Shown: positions 37,018 through 38,782 of the stretch, in pieces
Position numbering within the stretch: position 1 is the first letter of the stretch
How the letters are laid out: each line of letters starts with the position of its first letter
Notes under the pieces: generated by a model
Databases searched by the model: none
Told to the model about the DNA's origin: nothing
What the model saw: the letters and a program-made list of their open reading frames with translations, nothing else
Source: a virus
Virus record (IMG/VR): IMGVR_UViG_3300037258_000239
Location: 1 to 38,782 of that record
DNA: 38,782 nucleotides
Reading direction: 5' to 3' (one strand)
Program-made: the position numbers and the translations under genes

Positions 37018-37239
37018 TTAGCTATAAATTCTTTGATAAAGTTGAACATTTTCTTTTCTCAGGGCTTTATTTTCTTCAATGAGCTGCTGATGAACATAAA
37101 GGATGTCTTGTAGACTAATCTCTTTTCCGATATCAATAGGAGCTTCGTCTGTTCGTGAAAGGGAAAATCGTTCTCTGGGTATATGTAGGGCTAAACTAAT
37201 TCTACGTTCGCAACTAGGGCAAACTAATGTTGTTGTCAT
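37018..37239 (-). CDS. Zinc-ribbon/coiled-coil small protein (73 aa)
   Basis: 73 residues. An N-terminal CPSC motif suggests a partial zinc ribbon, and a C-terminal coiled coil follows (LYVHQQLIEENKALRKENVQLYQRI). It overlaps the start of the DUF551 paralogue by four bases. No named family. Confidence 0.6.
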   Translation of the reverse strand: MTTTLVCPSCERRISLALHIPRERFSLSRTDEAPIDIGKEISLQDILYVHQQLIEENKALRKENVQLYQRIYS

Positions 37240-37457
37240 TTTCCTTTCCTTTCAATTGTTTCCGCTGAAGGTGCCGGCATCCAATGTGTCACATCATAGG
37301 GACTTTCCACCTCATGAATGCAGCAACACGTACTAGACCAATATGAATGATTCTTATGCACATTGTAAGATGCCGTTACAATCCCGTCATAAGGAGAATA
37401 TACGATACATTCCTGATCGTTTTCGGGTTGTCTTTCTGTAATATCAATCCACTGCAT
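37236..37457 (-). CDS. DUF551-like protein, second copy
   Basis: 73 residues. MQWIDITERQPENDQECIVYSPYDG, and later VTHWMPAPS, are the DUF551 pattern, as in 34287-34523. Function unknown. The two copies are divergent, so an old duplication or separate acquisition. Confidence 0.7.
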   Translation of the reverse strand: MQWIDITERQPENDQECIVYSPYDGIVTASYNVHKNHSYWSSTCCCIHEVESPYDVTHWMPAPSAETIERKGK

Positions 37458-37473
37458 TAAATTGCCTCAAGTG

Positions 37474-37686
37474 TTATTCGCAAGGTATTGAAGTATCTAA
37501 ATGCTTATAGCGCTTAAATACACCTGTTTTACTTGAGCTAATATCTAGATGAGGAATATCTTTTTTCAAGTCGCTTGAATATTGGAGAATGGCAGCTATC
37601 AGAGATTCCAAATCGGCAGAAAGGCCAAAGAGTTGGCGATCTACCTTTTTCCTTGTTGTCCCTTTCTTCCTCTTTAACCCGCTCAT
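37474..37686 (-). CDS. Small protein (70 aa), partly overlapping the gene at 37538
   Basis: 70 residues: basic start (SGLKRKKGTTRKKVDRQLFG), then ADLESLIAAILQYSSDLKKDIPHLDI. AGGG lies five bases before the ATG. Overlaps the previous gene in another frame over 149 bases, so at least one of the two is doubtful. Confidence 0.5.
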   Translation of the reverse strand: MSGLKRKKGTTRKKVDRQLFGLSADLESLIAAILQYSSDLKKDIPHLDISSSKTGVFKRYKHLDTSIPCE

Positions 37687-37891
37687 AAATCCCTATAAAT
37701 GTTACATATAATTCGTTTAATCTGAGAAGCCTAGCCGGACATTTACCATATTTTTTATTTCGCATTTTTCTCAATAAAAATCTGCTTATTCGCAAGAAAT
37801 ATTCTGCATTGAAGCCTATTTCAGGCAATGAAAGAAGGTTGCGCGTATAAGGGATTAGAATAGGAGGAGACAAAGATAAAACTGTTATCAT
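37538..37891 (-). CDS. Hypothetical protein (117 aa), start coupled by ATGA
   Basis: 117 residues: MITVLSLSPPILIPYTRN, then FNAEYFLRISRFLLRKMRNKKYGKCPARLLRLNELYVTFIGIYERVKEEE. The start overlaps the stop of the upstream zinc-ribbon gene (ATGA), which argues for translation. The last third, overlapping the 37474 gene, looks less protein-like (SPTLWPFCRFGISDSCHS). Confidence 0.5.
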   Translation of the reverse strand: MITVLSLSPPILIPYTRNLLSLPEIGFNAEYFLRISRFLLRKMRNKKYGKCPARLLRLNELYVTFIGIYERVKEEERDNKEKGRSPTLWPFCRFGISDSCHSPIFKRLEKRYSSSRY

Positions 37892-38064
37892 TTTTTATTC
37901 CCCCAATTGGATGGTAAATTTGGAGGTCTAATCCCGCAATAGGGGCAATATTCAATCCAAGTGAATGTTTCAGGATCTCCTTTAAAAAGTAGCCAAAATT
38001 GTTTACCTCCTGGTGTTAACCATGTTTCGGTCATGCCACCTTTGCAGGTATGTTCTTCAAACAT
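37888..38064 (-). CDS. Small zinc-ribbon protein (58 aa) after the methyltransferase
   Basis: 58 residues from the ATG at 38064, which overlaps the methyltransferase stop (TAATG). CKGG, CPYCGI and GGKQFWLLFKGD are visible; a zinc ribbon is likely. An upstream frame extension to 38199 is only shadow of the methyltransferase gene. No named family. Confidence 0.65.
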   Translation of the reverse strand: MFEEHTCKGGMTETWLTPGGKQFWLLFKGDPETFTWIEYCPYCGIRPPNLPSNWGNKK

Positions 38065-38782
38065 TAGATAAATCCCTCGTGAGAAATAATCTCGCCATTT
38101 CGCTTGATGATGGCATTGAACCCCTGCTTGGCGCAATAATTGATATAGCGCTTTATGATAACATCGCAGTAAGCTCGGGAAAGCTCTATTCCTATGCAAT
38201 TGCGCTTCAGCATCTCAGCGGCTATAAGTGTGGTTCCTGACCCCAAAAAGGGGTCAAAAATATTATCATTCTCTTTTGTGTAATCTTTTAAAATTTCCTG
38301 AAATAATTTCAATGGTTTTTGCGTAGGATGAAATCTCTCTTTTTCCTTACCTAATAATCCATTCCACAAAATTTCATATTTTTTTACTGATTTTCTTTCT
38401 ATGTTTGTCCAGGCCAACTCACAGTCTCCAAATGTTGGCATTGTATTTTTTTTATCCCATACTAACCAATGAGTCGAACGTGGTAAGATATCGGAAAAAA
38501 AATTTCCCCCAAAAATTATGTTTAAATCGCATTGCTCAATCAGTATTTTGAAAGTTTCTTTCGTTGGTCTATCTTCATCCCAATTATCAGAATATTTTCT
38601 TCTAGGAATTTTTTTTCCTTTTCCTGAAAATCCTCCCGATCCTGAAAACCCTTTATCCATGTTTATCCCATAGGGAGGATCTGTAAGCATCAAAATAGCT
38701 TTGGTTTCGGCCAAGATTCGTTTAAGAATATCTGGGCTTGCACTATCTCCACAGATAAGACGATGGCTTCCCAATTCATATA
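38064..38782 (-). CDS. ParB-domain DNA methyltransferase (N6-adenine/N4-cytosine), C-terminal part
   Basis: C-terminal two-thirds of the protein that starts at position 605 on the other side of the join; the frame is open to the window edge. Motif IV (DPPYGI, whole-protein residues 194-199) comes before the SAM-binding motif I (DPFLGSG, 336-342), the order typical of beta-class amino-methyltransferases. ERFHPTQKPLKLFQEIL lies between them, as in the N6_N4_Mtase family. The stop codon overlaps the next start (TAATG, 38062-38066). Expected role: modification of phage DNA against host restriction, or regulation. No cognate restriction enzyme is seen. Confidence 0.93.
   Translation of the reverse strand, partial: YELGSHRLICGDSASPDILKRILAETKAILMLTDPPYGINMDKGFSGSGGFSGKGKKIPRRKYSDNWDEDRPTKETFKILIEQCDLNIIFGGNFFSDILPRSTHWLVWDKKNTMPTFGDCELAWTNIERKSVKKYEILWNGLLGKEKERFHPTQKPLKLFQEILKDYTKENDNIFDPFLGSGTTLIAAEMLKRNCIGIELSRAYCDVIIKRYINYCAKQGFNAIIKRNGEIISHEGFI
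38656..38782. repeat. Terminal redundancy, right copy
   Basis: Exact copy of positions 1-127. It lies inside the ParB-methyltransferase gene, and removing one copy restores one open frame of 1,197 nt. Confidence 0.95.

Noticed and set aside
38064-38199. N-terminal extension of the zinc-ribbon gene up to 38199
   Set aside because: The added residues lie inside the methyltransferase gene; the ATG at 38064 overlaps the methyltransferase stop as usual for coupled genes.
1-38782. Integrase or attachment site indicating a temperate phage
   Set aside because: No recombinase is seen; the Cro-like gene alone does not show lysogeny, and the tRNA-like gene is not duplicated.
1-38782. CRISPR array or long tandem repeats
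   Set aside because: No regularly spaced repeats found; only short palindromes and the glutamine codon run in the portal gene.

Overview
The window is the complete genome of a tailed, podovirus-like (short-tailed) double-stranded DNA phage. Its first 127 bases are repeated exactly as its last 127 bases, so it reads as a circular contig of 38,655 bp. One gene, a ParB-domain DNA methyltransferase, is cut in two by the linearisation point and rejoins in frame across it. No integrase, DNA polymerase, RNA polymerase or recognisable endolysin is visible.

Layout. There are two divergent arms. From a 203-bp AT-rich divergent region (7834-8036) the + strand carries packaging and virion genes: small and large terminase (8037-9687), portal (10269-12317), a run of small proteins, scaffold (14727-15488), major capsid (16045-17013), adhesin-like/head proteins (17031-19223), adaptor (19258-20430), an inserted HNH endonuclease (20486-21013), tail nozzle-like protein (21000-23387), fibre and tail proteins (23409-24570), three ejection-type proteins (24580-27327), a KTSC-like protein, and a distal group of surface proteins (28137-29604, one with a C1q-like domain). 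The - strand runs the other way from 7821 through the origin of coordinates to about 29535. It carries a recombination/replication set (ssDNA-binding-like protein, YqaJ exonuclease, Cro-like and winged-helix regulators, replication initiator-like protein, DnaB-type helicase, RusA-like resolvase), the ParB-methyltransferase, and across the junction a long string of small genes including a second ParB-like protein, a C5 cytosine methyltransferase, an Rnl5/DRB0094-type RNA ligase and a calcineurin-like phosphoesterase. The arms converge at a long hairpin (30079-30121).

How it works together. The phage brings a helicase, a helicase loader/initiator candidate, recombination enzymes and two DNA methyltransferases but relies on host polymerases. 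The virion arm follows a P22/T7-like podovirus order. The two genes most likely to be expressed in bulk (capsid at 16045 and the surface protein at 28137) share a structured 5' leader: a hairpin followed by an H-type pseudoknot with compensatory changes.

Host. Base composition is AT-rich. The replication initiator-like protein (3552-4433) resembles, from memory, a helix-turn-helix family common in environmental Chlamydiota; absence of an evident endolysin would fit a peptidoglycan-poor host. This is an inference only.

Most unusual points: two long reading frames in one 800-bp stretch (a cytosine methyltransferase and an overprinted methyltransferase-associated protein family) flanked by perfect 21-bp direct repeats; the paired pseudoknot leaders; an antisense alpha-CTD-like gene; a tRNA-Leu-like gene with a non-canonical anticodon region; tiny membrane-protein genes; and divergent exported proteins whose start codons overlap.
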